DNA of 46,423 bases from Pseudomonas fuscovaginae SE-1. Lineage in GTDB: Bacteria > Pseudomonadota > Gammaproteobacteria > Pseudomonadales > Pseudomonadaceae. The notes beneath the pieces are model-generated. The model made no database searches. It was not told the origin of the DNA and saw only the letters and a program-made list of their open reading frames with translations. The stretch is taken from contig NZ_AQOH01000259.1 in the NCBI RefSeq assembly GCF_000364705.1, positions 1-46,423 of the forward strand, given 5' to 3'. Shown here one piece after another: positions 9,272-18,827 of this stretch (its first letter is position 1; the number at the start of each line of letters is the position of its first letter). The position numbers and the translations under genes were made by a program.

Positions 9272-10561
9272 TCATAGCTGCTGGCCGAGCAGGGCCATGA
9301 ACCGGTCCAGTTCGGCTTCGGTGTTGAGCAGACCGGGAGCGGTGCGCACCACTGGCCCGACGTCGCGGTCCACCGCATCGACCACCACCTTGTTCTTGAG
9401 CAGGCGGGCGGCGACCTGGTCGCTGTCCTGGCCCTTGACCCGGAAGAAGCTGAAACCGGCCGACAGCTCCGGGCTCATGGGCGTGACCAGTTCGATGCGC
9501 GAATCGGCCTGCAGGCGTTGCTTGAGCTCGCTGTTGAGGGCGTGGATCCGTGCCTGAACATCGGCCTTGCCCAGCTCCAGGTGCAGTTCGAAGGCCTGGT
9601 CCAGGGCCCAGCGATGTTCGAAGGCGTGATAGCCACCGGGGCTCATCGAAGTGGCGAAGTTGGTGTCTTCGGAAAAGGTCGGCTCCAGTGGCGTGACGTC
9701 CCGGAGTTCTTCCGAACGGGCGCAGACGATGCCAGTGCCGCGCGGGCCGAACATCCACTTGTGGGTGCCGGCAATGAAGAAGTCGCAGTGCATGTCCGGA
9801 AAGTCGAGGTTGTCGACACCGAAGCCATGGACGCCATCGACCACGTAGAGAATACGGTCCTTGTCGTCGCGGTTGCGGTTCCTTTCCGCCACCAGCTTGC
9901 CGATCTCGCCGATCGGCAGCTTGACCCCGCTGCCGGACTGTACCCAGGTCATGCCCAGTACACGGGTTTCGGGTTTGATCGCGCGAGCGATATTGCCGAG
10001 TACCTCGTCGGCCGAGACGCGGTGGGCGTCCTTGAACAGGCTGATCTTGCGCACCCGGGTGCCTTGGCGTTCGGTGCGCAGGCGCAGGGTGTTGCGAGTC
10101 GAGTAATGCTCGTGCTCGGTGGTGAGGATTTCCTGGTCGTGGCGAACATGGATGCCACCGTAGATCATTGCCAGGCCTTCGGTGGTGCTGCCGGTCAGGG
10201 CGATCTGGCCCGGCTGGGCCTTCAGGTAGCGCCCGGCGGCGTGACGCACCTGGCTTTCGCGCTGCCAGGTTTGCGCCAGGTCCCAGTCCATCGCCAGGCC
10301 CGGGTTGCGATCGATGGCTGCGCGATGGCGTTCGATGGCGTCGCGCACCGGCTTGGGGTGGCTGGTGACCAGGAAGTTGGAGAAGTGCAGGTAGTCCGGG
10401 TCCTGGTCGAACAGCTGGCGTAGCCGCGCCCATTTGTCGCCACCTTGCGCGGGGCTGGCGGCCGATGCCGAGGCAGCGGCGGCAAGGTCCAGGCGGGTAC
10501 CGAGCGGCAGGCTGGCGGCGAGCAGGCCGGCCTGCTTGAGAAAGGTTCTGCGGTCAGTCAT
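9272..10561 (-). CDS. pvdN: PvdN, periplasmic PLP-dependent enzyme of pyoverdine side-chain modification
   Basis: This 429-residue class-V aminotransferase-fold protein has a twin-arginine signal (DRRTFLKQ, then a hydrophobic stretch with LAASLPLG). The PLP-binding lysine lies in the AGTHKWMFGPRGTG segment. Published work on PvdN shows that it turns the chromophore-bound glutamate into the succinamide form after Tat export. It sits in the pvdM-N-O-E row, 90 bases after pvdM. The twin arginines and the complete fold suggest an intact enzyme. Confidence 0.93.
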   Translation of the reverse strand: MTDRRTFLKQAGLLAASLPLGTRLDLAAAASASAASPAQGGDKWARLRQLFDQDPDYLHFSNFLVTSHPKPVRDAIERHRAAIDRNPGLAMDWDLAQTWQRESQVRHAAGRYLKAQPGQIALTGSTTEGLAMIYGGIHVRHDQEILTTEHEHYSTRNTLRLRTERQGTRVRKISLFKDAHRVSADEVLGNIARAIKPETRVLGMTWVQSGSGVKLPIGEIGKLVAERNRNRDDKDRILYVVDGVHGFGVDNLDFPDMHCDFFIAGTHKWMFGPRGTGIVCARSEELRDVTPLEPTFSEDTNFATSMSPGGYHAFEHRWALDQAFELHLELGKADVQARIHALNSELKQRLQADSRIELVTPMSPELSAGFSFFRVKGQDSDQVAARLLKNKVVVDAVDRDVGPVVRTAPGLLNTEAELDRFMALLGQQL

Positions 10562-10651
10562 GAATGATCACTTGGACGGTCTGGATAATGGATCGGTGCC
10601 CAACGGGAACGCGTCGGGCCGTTTTCCGCACGAAGGGGGACCGGGGGATGC

Positions 10652-11989
10652 TCAGTGCCTGGCCGCCTTCTGCACCTGGTCCCAGACCCGCAGGAAATTG
10701 CCGCCCCAGAGCTTGGCGATGTCCGCTTCGGAGTAGCCACGCTGGAGCAGTTCGGCCGTCACGTTGCGGGCTTCGCTGACATCCTTGAAGCCATCGATGC
10801 CGCCGCCGTCGTTGAAGTCCGAACTGATGCCGACGTGGTCGATGCCGATTTTCTTCACCGCGTAGTCGATGGCGTTGCCAAAGTCCTTCAGGTCGGCCTT
10901 GGGTTCCTTGTCGAGGATTGCGTACAGCTCGCTGGCGTATTCGCCGAAGCGTTGTTCCGGCCAGACGGTGATGATCGGGTCGCCGGGCATCAGCGCCATG
11001 GCGAGGTTGGGCAACGGCGGCAGGTCGAAGCGCTTGCGCAGGGCGTTGAGCTTGTCCTGGGTCGGCTGGCTCAGGGGGCGCAGGTAGGCGGGGAAGGCGA
11101 CGATCTGGACCACGCCGCCGCTGTTCTTGATCAGTTGCATTTCCTGGTCGCTGAGGTTGCGTGGAATGTCCACCAGCGCGCGCGGTGCCGAGTGTGAGGC
11201 GACCATGGGCGTGCGGCTCAGCTGGCTGACCTGTTCCAGGGCCTTGGTCGACATCTGCGAGACATCGATGATCACCCCCAGGTCGTTGAGACGATGCACC
11301 GCCTGCTTGCCGATTTCGGACAGGCCGCCCAGGGCGTCGGGGGTATCGTTGAGAAACGGCAGCGGGCGGGACGAGTCGGCCCAGTCGTTGTTGCCCACGT
11401 AGCTGAAACCGAACATGCGCATGCCGCGCGCGGTCCAGGTGTCCAGCAGGCTGAGGTCATGGCCCAGTGGGTAGGCGTTGAGCATGCTGATGAAAATCGC
11501 GAACTTGCCTTCGCCATGCAGCCTGCGCATGTCATCGGGGGTGTAGGCGATGCCGACGCGATTGGGGAAGTCACGGACCATCCCGGTGATGATCTTGTAG
11601 CGCACTTCCTGCTGCTTGCGCGCCTCGTCGACGAAGCCTGCCGTCGGGTGATGCGGAGCGTTCGCGCCGTTCCAGATCTCCGGCCAGCCGAATACCGTCA
11701 GGGCGGCGGCGGACAGGCGCCCGCGGTCGGCCTTGACCAGATCGAACTGGCCGGAACCGTCCTTGTCCGCCTCGCGGCCTTCGGCGCCGAAAGTCAGCGG
11801 CACGGTGATGTGGCTGTCGAACGAGATGATCCGCTCCTGCAGCTCGTCCGCCTGCTTGACGATATCCAGCGGGTAGCCGGGATTGGACCAGTACTGCCAG
11901 CCCAGCCAGGCCGAGGCGGCGCCGATGGCCAGGGCCAGGGGCAGACCGATATAGAGAGCCTTTTTCGAACGCGGTTTTGTCATTGCCAT
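10652..11989 (-). CDS. pvdM: PvdM, periplasmic M19-type dipeptidase-like protein
   Basis: This 445-residue protein belongs to the renal-dipeptidase family (M19). It has an N-terminal signal or anchor (residues 10-30, LYIGLPLALAIGAASAWLGW). Zinc-family landmarks are visible: DSHITVPL near residue 55 (a variant of the usual DGHND), SHSAPRAL near 265 and HVGISSDFN near 390. PvdM is needed for pyoverdine formation at the periplasmic oxidation stage, but its exact reaction is not settled to my knowledge. It is the first gene after the PvdS box at 12046-12069 and so leads the operon pvdM-N-O-E. Confidence 0.92.
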   Translation of the reverse strand: MAMTKPRSKKALYIGLPLALAIGAASAWLGWQYWSNPGYPLDIVKQADELQERIISFDSHITVPLTFGAEGREADKDGSGQFDLVKADRGRLSAAALTVFGWPEIWNGANAPHHPTAGFVDEARKQQEVRYKIITGMVRDFPNRVGIAYTPDDMRRLHGEGKFAIFISMLNAYPLGHDLSLLDTWTARGMRMFGFSYVGNNDWADSSRPLPFLNDTPDALGGLSEIGKQAVHRLNDLGVIIDVSQMSTKALEQVSQLSRTPMVASHSAPRALVDIPRNLSDQEMQLIKNSGGVVQIVAFPAYLRPLSQPTQDKLNALRKRFDLPPLPNLAMALMPGDPIITVWPEQRFGEYASELYAILDKEPKADLKDFGNAIDYAVKKIGIDHVGISSDFNDGGGIDGFKDVSEARNVTAELLQRGYSEADIAKLWGGNFLRVWDQVQKAARH

Positions 11990-12045
11990 CTCATTCTGGT
12001 TCGCAGGTCACAGGCAGCCACAAGGGCTTTTGCTATCTGGGAGGA

Positions 12046-12069
12046 ACGAGTGGAGGTGCAGGGAATTTA
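12046..12069 (-). promoter_or_regulatory. PvdS box of pvdMNOE
   Basis: Minus-strand TAAAT (12069-12065), 16 bases, then CGT (12048-12046), about 55 bases upstream of pvdM. It is back to back with the pvdP box, with 24 bases between the two. Confidence 0.88.
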
Positions 12070-12093
12070 GCGCTTTCGTGTCACGCGACAGGC

Positions 12094-12117
12094 TAAATTT
12101 CCCCCAGGGTTCAACGT
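12094..12117 (+). promoter_or_regulatory. PvdS box of pvdP
   Basis: Plus-strand TAAAT (12094-12098), 16 bases, then CGT (12115-12117), about 45 bases before the pvdP start. Confidence 0.88.
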
Positions 12118-12162
12118 CCTAGCTGGGATAAGGCCTGCTTCGGGGCTGACACAGGTAGGGCG

Positions 12163-13782
12163 ATGACGATTTCTCGACGAGGGTTCATAGCAGGCCTGGC
12201 GCTTACCGGCGCCGCCATCCCCGCGGCTTATTACGCACAGCGTGAACTGACGCGCGAGGACGAGCCCATCACGCCGGGCGAGGCCACGGTCGATCTGCCG
12301 GACACGGCGGGCCAGCGCCTGGCCAACAACTTGCGCGGAGTCTGGAGCATCCGTTTCGAGGGTCGCGATGCCGGCCTGGCGGGACTACCGCTGGAAGGGG
12401 TGCAGGTGTTGCTCGATATCGCGCCGCGTGGTCGCGGGGTGCGCGGTTTCATCGATACGGCCGAGGGCCTGCGCGGTGACGCCGAACCACGGTTGCGCAT
12501 CGTCGGCGACCTGGCGGTGGCCGATGGTGCCCGGCTGTTCTGGCGCCTGTTCCGCGGCTCGGAGGTGTTCCCCGAGTATGAGTTGAGCATGATCCTCGAC
12601 GAGGTCTGGGGCACTTACGGCAATGCTGGCAGTGGCACCCTCACCGGGCGTATCGAGCGCCTCGACCGGCCGCTGGCGTTGACCCAACTGGACAGCCGTT
12701 TCGTCGCCACCAAGCACACCTTTCCCGAAGCCCGCGAACGCATCGGCCTGAGTGCACCCCTGCTGGCCTGGCTGGTGTCGCCCGAGCATCGGCTGTTCCA
12801 CCAGCTCTGGCATGCCACCCGGGACAAGTGGCACAAATTGCCCGAAGACAAGCGCGATGGCCTGCGCGGCATCGGTTGGCAGCCCGGTCCGCGCGACAAG
12901 GAGCGTGATGCCCGAGGGCCGCGCAAGGACCGCAATGGTTCGGGGGTCGACTTCTTCTTCATGCACCGGCACATGCTGCAGGCGGCGCGGGCTATCCAGC
13001 CGTTGCCGTCCTGGCGCCGTTTCCCGCAGCCGCAGCCGGAGCTGGAGCGTGACCGCCAGGGGTTCATCCGTTACTTCGACAACCATGACGGCTGGGCGGT
13101 ACCGCCGACCTGGCTGGCCGAGGACGATGACGACTACAGTCAGTGGGTCAGCGACATCAAGAGCAGCGAGACCTACCACAGCAACTTCCAGGTCTGGGAG
13201 TCGCAGTACACCGATCCGCGCTATCTGTCCAAGCTGACCCTGGGCCAGTTCGGCTCGGAGCTTGAGCTGGGCCTGCACGACTGGTTGCACATGCGTTGGG
13301 CCGCAGTACCGCGCGACCCGTCCAACGACGCGCCGGTGCCGATGGCCCGCGAGTTCACCGATTTCGCCCCGCGTTGGTTCCAGCCGGAGAACGACTTTCT
13401 CGGTGACCCGTTCTCTTCCCACGTGCACCCGGTGTTCTGGTTGTTCCATGGCTGGATCGATGATCGCATCGAAGACTGGTTTCGTGCCCATGAACGCTTC
13501 CATCCGGGCCAGGTCACGCGACTGCAGGTCAATGGCGTGCCGTGGTTCGCGCCCGGGCGCTGGGTCGAGGTGGATGATCCGTGGCTGGGCCCGAGCACCC
13601 ATGGATGCAGCACCACGCCGGGCCTGAGCATCGGCAAGTCGGTGGAGATGGATCCGGAGACCATGAAGCTGGCGCTGCGTATCACCTTCGCCGACGAGAA
13701 GGGCTTGCCCGACCTGCTGCGACGGGTACCGCGGCGCCCTTGGTATGCCCGGCACCTGTCGTTGAAAGATCGTTTCTTCTAA
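12163..13782 (+). CDS. pvdP: PvdP, tyrosinase for chromophore formation
   Basis: This 539-residue periplasmic copper enzyme oxidises ferribactin to dihydropyoverdine. It begins with a Tat signal (SRRGFIAG, then a hydrophobic stretch). An N-terminal beta-rich domain spans about residues 50-180. A tyrosinase-like domain follows, with histidines in FFFMHRHM (near 266), LHDWLHMRW (near 372) and SHVHPVFWLFHGWIDDR (near 420). The last is the typical copper-B pattern. It diverges from pvdM and has its own PvdS box. Family length is about 540, so it looks complete. Confidence 0.94.
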   Translation: MTISRRGFIAGLALTGAAIPAAYYAQRELTREDEPITPGEATVDLPDTAGQRLANNLRGVWSIRFEGRDAGLAGLPLEGVQVLLDIAPRGRGVRGFIDTAEGLRGDAEPRLRIVGDLAVADGARLFWRLFRGSEVFPEYELSMILDEVWGTYGNAGSGTLTGRIERLDRPLALTQLDSRFVATKHTFPEARERIGLSAPLLAWLVSPEHRLFHQLWHATRDKWHKLPEDKRDGLRGIGWQPGPRDKERDARGPRKDRNGSGVDFFFMHRHMLQAARAIQPLPSWRRFPQPQPELERDRQGFIRYFDNHDGWAVPPTWLAEDDDDYSQWVSDIKSSETYHSNFQVWESQYTDPRYLSKLTLGQFGSELELGLHDWLHMRWAAVPRDPSNDAPVPMAREFTDFAPRWFQPENDFLGDPFSSHVHPVFWLFHGWIDDRIEDWFRAHERFHPGQVTRLQVNGVPWFAPGRWVEVDDPWLGPSTHGCSTTPGLSIGKSVEMDPETMKLALRITFADEKGLPDLLRRVPRRPWYARHLSLKDRFF

Positions 13783-13817
13783 AGTCCCTGTGGATGGGCG
13801 CGAAGCGCCCTGCGAGG

Positions 13818-13939
13818 CATTCCCACGCGGAGCGTGGGAACGATCGGGTGCGGAGCGTGGGAGCGATCGACGCGGAGCGTGGGAACATTCGATGCGAAGA
13901 GTGGGAACGATCGAAGTGGAGCGTGGGAACGATCGAATG
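13818..13939. repeat. Degenerate direct repeats of GGAGCGTGGGAACGATCG
   Basis: Five imperfect copies of a unit of about 22-25 bases (core GGAGCGTGGGAACGATCG, with one GCGATCG, one ACATTCG and one AAGAGTGGG variant) follow a small palindrome TCCCACGCGGAGCGTGGGA. The core is half of the palindrome found again at 14141, 25991, 26159 and 31431. Confidence 0.85.
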
Positions 13940-13976
13940 GCTGCTGCAAGGCCACTGCAGGGCTGCTGAGGCTTGG

Positions 13977-14090
13977 TGTGGCGAGCGGGCTTGCCCGCGC
14001 TGGGCCGCATTGCGGCCCCAGGTCCGGCCACTGCGGTGTATCAGGATGAGCGCGGCGGTGCGGCATCCCGACGAGCCCGTCGCCACAGGA
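13977..14090. repeat. REP pair, right half degenerate
   Basis: GTGGCGAGCGGGCTTGCCCGC (from 13977) is a full REP head. The facing copy ends near 14090 as GACGAGCCCGTCGCCACA and has diverged. It lies in the intergenic space between the convergent genes pvdP and opmQ. Confidence 0.8.
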
Positions 14091-14140
14091 CGGTGTTAGA
14101 TCACCCAGGCACTGAGGGCCGCCCTGGGCAGCCATTCGTG

Positions 14141-14190
14141 GATCGTTCCCACGCCCCGCGTGGGAATGCAGCCAGTGACGCTCAGCGTCA
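14141..14190. repeat. Intergenic palindromes GATCGTTCCCACGC.. and GTGACGCTCAGCGTCAC
   Basis: Two adjacent inverted repeats lie just before the 3' end of opmQ. The pair (TTCCCACGCcccGCGTGGGAA, then GTGACGCTCAGCGTCAC) is the same composite seen at 26240-26302 and 31431-31537, so it is a dispersed element rather than a gene-specific terminator. Confidence 0.78.
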
Positions 14191-14207
14191 CCCGCGCCGA
14201 AACAGGT

Positions 14208-15581
14208 TCAGCGCTCGCTCCAGCCCCCACCCAACGCCTTGTACAGGGCGATACTGGCTTGCAGGCGGCTCAGTCGCAGTTGCACGTTCAGGTCTTCGGC
14301 GGCGTACAGCGTGCGTTGCGTCTCCAGTACGGTCAGCAGGTCCTCGGCCCCCGCCCGGTAGCGACTCTGGGACAGTTCGAAGGCCGCCTTGGCCTGCCGC
14401 AGTTCCTCTTCCTGCCACTGGCGTTGCTGATCCAGGCGCTCGATGCTGTTGAGCGCCTTTTCGACATCGGCAAAGCCATTGATGATCGCCCCGCGATAGG
14501 TCTCCAGCAGTTCCTCTTCGCGGGCCGTGGCCTTGTCCCGTCCCGCCCGCAGGCGGCCGTTGTTGAAGATCGGTGCGACCAGCCCGGCGGTCAGGTTGTA
14601 GAACGGCGTGCGCAGGGCCTCGGAAGCCTCGCCGGACTCCGAGGCCAGGCGGGCGCTCAAGGTCAGCTTCGGCAACATCGCCGCCCGTGCCACCTTGACG
14701 TCGGCCTGGGCCGCCGCCAGTTGCGCTTCGGCGCGGGCGATGTCCGGGCGACGACTCAGCAGCTCGCTGGGCAGGCCGGCATCGATCGGTGGCCAGCTCA
14801 GGCTGGAGAAGGGCCGGCTGCCAATCCGCAAGGCCCGCACCGGTTGACCGAGCAGGGCGGCCAGGCTGATCAGCGACTCCCCGGCCTGTTGCTGGATCAG
14901 TGGCAACTGCCGCTGCTGGGCGGCGACCAGACTTTTCTGCTGGGCCAGTTCCAGGGCCGTGGCCGAGCCCGAGTCGTAGCGGGTCTGCACCAGCTTGAGC
15001 ACACTTTGGGCGTTGACCAGGTTCAGTTCGGCGATGTGCTGCTGTTCGCGGGCGGACAGGGTGCGGGCGTACTGGTCGGCGACGCTGCCGAGCAGGGTCA
15101 GTTCCACCGTGGCCTGGTCGAATTCGCTGGCACGCAGGCTTTGCAGGGCGCTATCGCGAGTGGCGGCCAGCCCGCCCCAGAAGTCCACCTCGTAGGTGGC
15201 GGTGAGGCCGGCACCGAAGCTTTTGCTGTTGTTGTCGCTGTCGGCGGTGCCGTGCAGCAGCTTGCTGCGGCTGGCGTCCAGGTTCAGGTCGAGCTGTGGC
15301 AGCAGCGGGGCGCCGGCGATCACTGCGCTGGCCCGGGCCTGGCGCACCCGTGCGGCGGCGGCGGCGATGTCGTGGCTGTCCCGGCGTGCCTGCTCGATCA
15401 GTTGGTCGAGTTCGGGGCTGCCAAATTGTCGCCACCACTGGCGGTTGTCCTGTTGCATGGCCTGGCGTTGGGCAAACTGCCAGGCGGCTGGCGGCGTCAG
15501 GCCGCTGTCCGGGGTGGAAGCGGGGCCGCTGCAGGCATTGAGCAGCAGGCACACCGTAAGCAGGGAGAGTTGCGGCTTCAT
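14208..15581 (-). CDS. opmQ: OpmQ, outer-membrane efflux lipoprotein of PvdRT-OpmQ
   Basis: This is a TolC/NodT-family outer-membrane channel of about 457 residues. The start ATG at 15581 gives a short lipoprotein signal (MKPQLSLLTVCLLLNAC, cysteine at position 17). A GTG 15 bases upstream is possible, but it would overlap pvdT and lengthen the signal without a better ribosome site. The two repeated coiled-coil halves of the family are visible, with QLAAAQADVKVARAAMLPKL in the second. It partners PvdR and PvdT to export newly made and recycled pyoverdine. It is the last gene of the operon, with a gap of only a few bases after pvdT. Confidence 0.92.
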   Translation of the reverse strand: MKPQLSLLTVCLLLNACSGPASTPDSGLTPPAAWQFAQRQAMQQDNRQWWRQFGSPELDQLIEQARRDSHDIAAAAARVRQARASAVIAGAPLLPQLDLNLDASRSKLLHGTADSDNNSKSFGAGLTATYEVDFWGGLAATRDSALQSLRASEFDQATVELTLLGSVADQYARTLSAREQQHIAELNLVNAQSVLKLVQTRYDSGSATALELAQQKSLVAAQQRQLPLIQQQAGESLISLAALLGQPVRALRIGSRPFSSLSWPPIDAGLPSELLSRRPDIARAEAQLAAAQADVKVARAAMLPKLTLSARLASESGEASEALRTPFYNLTAGLVAPIFNNGRLRAGRDKATAREEELLETYRGAIINGFADVEKALNSIERLDQQRQWQEEELRQAKAAFELSQSRYRAGAEDLLTVLETQRTLYAAEDLNVQLRLSRLQASIALYKALGGGWSER

Positions 15582-15588
15582 AGATCGA

Positions 15589-17562
15589 TCATTCACTGGT
15601 AAGGGCTGCCACCGGATCGAGCCGGGCGGCTTTGCGGGCCGGCATGAAGCCGAAGATCACGCCGGTGACCAGGGCGCAGGCGAAGGCACCGGTCACGGCG
15701 GCCAGGGAGAAGGCCACGGCGACCTTGCTCAGTATCAGGATGCCGCCGATGCCCAGGGCCAGGACCACGCCGGCCAGGCCGCCGACCACCGAGAGCATCA
15801 CCGCCTCGGTCAGGAACTGGCGCAGGATGTCTCGCTGGCGGGCGCCGGTGGCCATGCGGATACCGATTTCCCGGGTACGCTCGCGTACGGTCATGAGCAT
15901 GATGTTCATCACGCCGATCCCGCCCACCAGCAGCGAGATGGCGGCAATCGAACCGAGCATCAGCGACAGGGTGTTCTGGGTGCGGGCCTCGGCCTGGATC
16001 ATCGCCGCGTTGTTGGTCAGGCGGAAGTCGCGCCGGCCGTTGTGCAGGGTCATCATCACCTGGTCGATGGCGCGTTCGGCGTCCTTGACGTTGCGCCCGT
16101 CGCGGGTGGCGATGGCCACGTACTCCGGGTTGTGGGTGCCGAACAGGCGGACGCTGGCGGCGGAGTAGGGGATCGCCACCCGCTCGTCGCTGTCGGTCTC
16201 GCCGGAGGTGGCACCTTTTTCCTGGAGTACGCCGACGACCTGGAACGGCACGTTCTCGATCAGCAGGTACTGGCCAATAGGGGTGGGCAGGTCCTGGAAC
16301 AGCTTTTCGCGGATCTTGTGGCCGATCACCGCCACCGCTGCGCCACTGCGCGCATCCTCCTGGGTGAAGTAGCTGCCTTCGACCACCGGCCAGTTGAAGA
16401 TCGCCGGGAACTGCGTGTCGTTGCCGCCGACATAGGCGTTGTGGTCCAGGTTGCCGAAGCGCACCGTTGCATCGTTGCCGTTGACCGGCATGATCATTTT
16501 CACCTGGGGCAGCGCCGACAGCGCCGCCACGTCGTCCAGGGTGATGATGCCCAGTGGTGCGCGGGGCGCAGGGGCGGCGCCGCTCAGGTAGATGATGTTC
16601 GAGCCGAAGGCGCCCATCTGGGCGATGACCTGGCGCTTGCTGCCTTCGCCCACCGCCAGCATGACCACCACCGAGGCGACGCCGATGATGATGCCGAGCA
16701 GGGTCAGGGCCGTACGGAAACGGTTGATCCACATCACCCGCCAGGCGGCCTGCACGGCCTCGAGCAGTTCGCTTTTCCAGGCGCCGTTGTATTCGCTGCC
16801 GTCGCTCAGGCGCTGGCGCAGGTCCACCGCCCGCAGGGCGCCCGGGTTGGCGCTGGGCGCGGCGGCGCCGGCGTGCCGGGCGCTGTCGCTGATGATCAGG
16901 CCGTCACGGATCTCGATGATGCGTTTGGCGCGGGCCGCGACTTCGCGGTCGTGGGTGATCAGGATCACCACGTGGCCCTGGCCCGCCAGTTCGTCGAGCA
17001 GGGTCATCACCTCGGCACCGCTGTGGCTGTCGAGGGCGCCGGTGGGTTCGTCGGCGAGAATGATGTGGCCGCCGTTCATCAGGGCACGGGCGATCGACAC
17101 CCGTTGCTGCTGGCCGCCGGAAAGCTGGTGCGGGCGATTGCCGCGACGGCTTTCCAGGCCCAGGCGGTCGAGCAGGGCGGCGGCGCGGGCATGGCGCTCG
17201 GCCGCCGGGGTGCCGGCGTAGATGGCCGGCATCTCGACGTTTTCCTGGGCTGATCCGGAAGGAATCAGGTGATAGCCCTGGAACACGAAGCCGAAGGCCT
17301 CGCGACGCAGCCAGGCCAGCTCGTCGGTGTCCAGTTCGGCCACCGGCTCGCCGGCGAAGCGGTAGCTGCCGGACGTGGGGCGGTCCAGGCAGCCGAGGAT
17401 GTTCATCAGGGTCGACTTGCCCGAGCCGGAGGCGCCGACGATAGCGACGAACTCGCCGGCATGGATCGACAGGTCGATGCCGCGCAACACTTCCACCAGT
17501 GGGCTGTCGTCACCACCATAGGATTTACGGATGTCCTGCAGTTCGATCAGTGGCGTTTGCAT
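15589..17562 (-). CDS. pvdT: PvdT, MacB-type ABC transporter of PvdRT-OpmQ
   Basis: This 657-residue inner-membrane protein has an N-terminal ATPase domain: Walker A GASGSGKST (43-51), signature LSGGQQQR (147-154) and Walker B IILADEPTGALD (167-178). A transmembrane segment follows near residue 285, then a large periplasmic region, then three C-terminal membrane spans of the FtsX/MacB type. It powers tripartite efflux of pyoverdine, including recycling after iron release. Its start codon directly abuts the pvdR stop codon, so translation is probably coupled. Confidence 0.94.
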   Translation of the reverse strand: MQTPLIELQDIRKSYGGDDSPLVEVLRGIDLSIHAGEFVAIVGASGSGKSTLMNILGCLDRPTSGSYRFAGEPVAELDTDELAWLRREAFGFVFQGYHLIPSGSAQENVEMPAIYAGTPAAERHARAAALLDRLGLESRRGNRPHQLSGGQQQRVSIARALMNGGHIILADEPTGALDSHSGAEVMTLLDELAGQGHVVILITHDREVAARAKRIIEIRDGLIISDSARHAGAAAPSANPGALRAVDLRQRLSDGSEYNGAWKSELLEAVQAAWRVMWINRFRTALTLLGIIIGVASVVVMLAVGEGSKRQVIAQMGAFGSNIIYLSGAAPAPRAPLGIITLDDVAALSALPQVKMIMPVNGNDATVRFGNLDHNAYVGGNDTQFPAIFNWPVVEGSYFTQEDARSGAAVAVIGHKIREKLFQDLPTPIGQYLLIENVPFQVVGVLQEKGATSGETDSDERVAIPYSAASVRLFGTHNPEYVAIATRDGRNVKDAERAIDQVMMTLHNGRRDFRLTNNAAMIQAEARTQNTLSLMLGSIAAISLLVGGIGVMNIMLMTVRERTREIGIRMATGARQRDILRQFLTEAVMLSVVGGLAGVVLALGIGGILILSKVAVAFSLAAVTGAFACALVTGVIFGFMPARKAARLDPVAALTSE

Positions 17563-18738
17563 TCAGCCTCCGCTACCGACGGCCGGACCGATCAGCAGAT
17601 GATCGCCCTCGGCCAGGCCGTCGAGTACCTGGATGCGCAGGCGATCGCTGATGCCGGTGCGCACTTCACGGGTCTCGATGCGGCCTTCGGGGGTGACCAC
17701 CCGGGCCGTCTGCCGGTGCGGGTCGTGGCCGCCCTGCAGGGCAGCGATCGGTGCCGTGAGGACGTTCTGCGCCCGATCGGCGACGAAGAACACCTGGGTG
17801 GTCATTTCCGCCATCAGGGCCTGGTCGGCGTTGTCCACATCCAGCAGCACGGTATACAGCACTACCCGTGCGGCACCGCTCTTGCTGCTGCCGCTGGGGC
17901 TGTTGCTGCCGCTCTGGCTGGACTGTTCCAGGGGCTTGGGCGGTACCGGCAGGATCTGTCGCACAGTGCTGCTCCAGCGCCGGTTGCCGCCGCTGAGGGT
18001 GGTGAAGTAGGCACTCATGCCCGGCTTGACGTGGCCGATGTCGGCTTCGGAAACCTCGGCCCAGACGGTCATCGGCGACAGCTTGGCGATCCTCAGGATC
18101 AGCGGCGTCTGCTGCTGGGCATTGAGGGTCTGGCCCTCGCGGGCATCGAGGGCGACCACGGTGCCGGCCATGGGGGCGTAGATGCGGGTATAGCCCAGCT
18201 CCGCCTCGTCGCTGCGCAGGCTGGCCTGGGCCTGGAGAATCTGCGCCTGGAACATGTCGATGCGTGCCTGGGTGGTACGCATCTCGGCCTGGGCACTCTG
18301 GATGTCCTCGACCCGCGTCGCACCACCGGCATTGAGTTGCAGTTGGCGCTGGTATTTCTGCCGGGCCAGGTCATGCAGGGCACGCTGCTCCTGGAGCTGG
18401 GCCCTGAGGTTTTCGATGGAATAGCGCCCCGCGTCGAGCCTGGCCTTCTGCGTCGAGGGATCGATCTCGACCAGCAACTGGCCTTCTTTCACCTGGTCGC
18501 CGACCTCGACGTGGATCTTGTGGATCTGCCCGGAGGCCTGGGCACCGACATCGACGTAGCGGCGTGGTTGCAAGGTGCCGAGGGCGGTCACGCTGCTTTC
18601 TATATCACCGCGGTTGACCGTGACGGTGGCGAAACTGTCGCGCCCCGGTGGCAGGATCTGCCAGGTGGCGAAGGCGACGACAGGGATCAGGCAGAGCGAG
18701 ACAAGCAGGGCGCGTCGGGTGCGTCGAGGACGTTTCAT
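17563..18738 (-). CDS. pvdR: PvdR, MacA-type periplasmic adaptor of PvdRT-OpmQ
   Basis: This 391-residue membrane fusion protein has an N-terminal anchor (residues 9-26). A split biotinyl-lipoyl-like domain (GTLQPRRYVDVGAQASGQI near 55, and APMAGTVVALDAREGQTL near 185) brackets an alpha-hairpin coiled coil. Beta-barrel and membrane-proximal domains follow. A Ser/Gly-rich insert (SSQSGSNSPSGSSKSG, near 270) lies in the barrel region. It links PvdT to OpmQ. It is the first gene of the operon and has a PvdS box about 90 bases upstream. Confidence 0.93.
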   Translation of the reverse strand: MKRPRRTRRALLVSLCLIPVVAFATWQILPPGRDSFATVTVNRGDIESSVTALGTLQPRRYVDVGAQASGQIHKIHVEVGDQVKEGQLLVEIDPSTQKARLDAGRYSIENLRAQLQEQRALHDLARQKYQRQLQLNAGGATRVEDIQSAQAEMRTTQARIDMFQAQILQAQASLRSDEAELGYTRIYAPMAGTVVALDAREGQTLNAQQQTPLILRIAKLSPMTVWAEVSEADIGHVKPGMSAYFTTLSGGNRRWSSTVRQILPVPPKPLEQSSQSGSNSPSGSSKSGAARVVLYTVLLDVDNADQALMAEMTTQVFFVADRAQNVLTAPIAALQGGHDPHRQTARVVTPEGRIETREVRTGISDRLRIQVLDGLAEGDHLLIGPAVGSGG

Positions 18739-18827
18739 GCAGGGTTCCAGCCGATGGGAGATCGATCCGTGATTACGCCAGCGGATTGTTTCCGGCTGCT
18801 GGCGGGGACACGGGAGATTTCAGTTAG

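Noticed and set aside
13818..13939. Possible CRISPR array
   Set aside because: Units are degenerate, repeat and spacer are not distinct, and no cas genes lie nearby.
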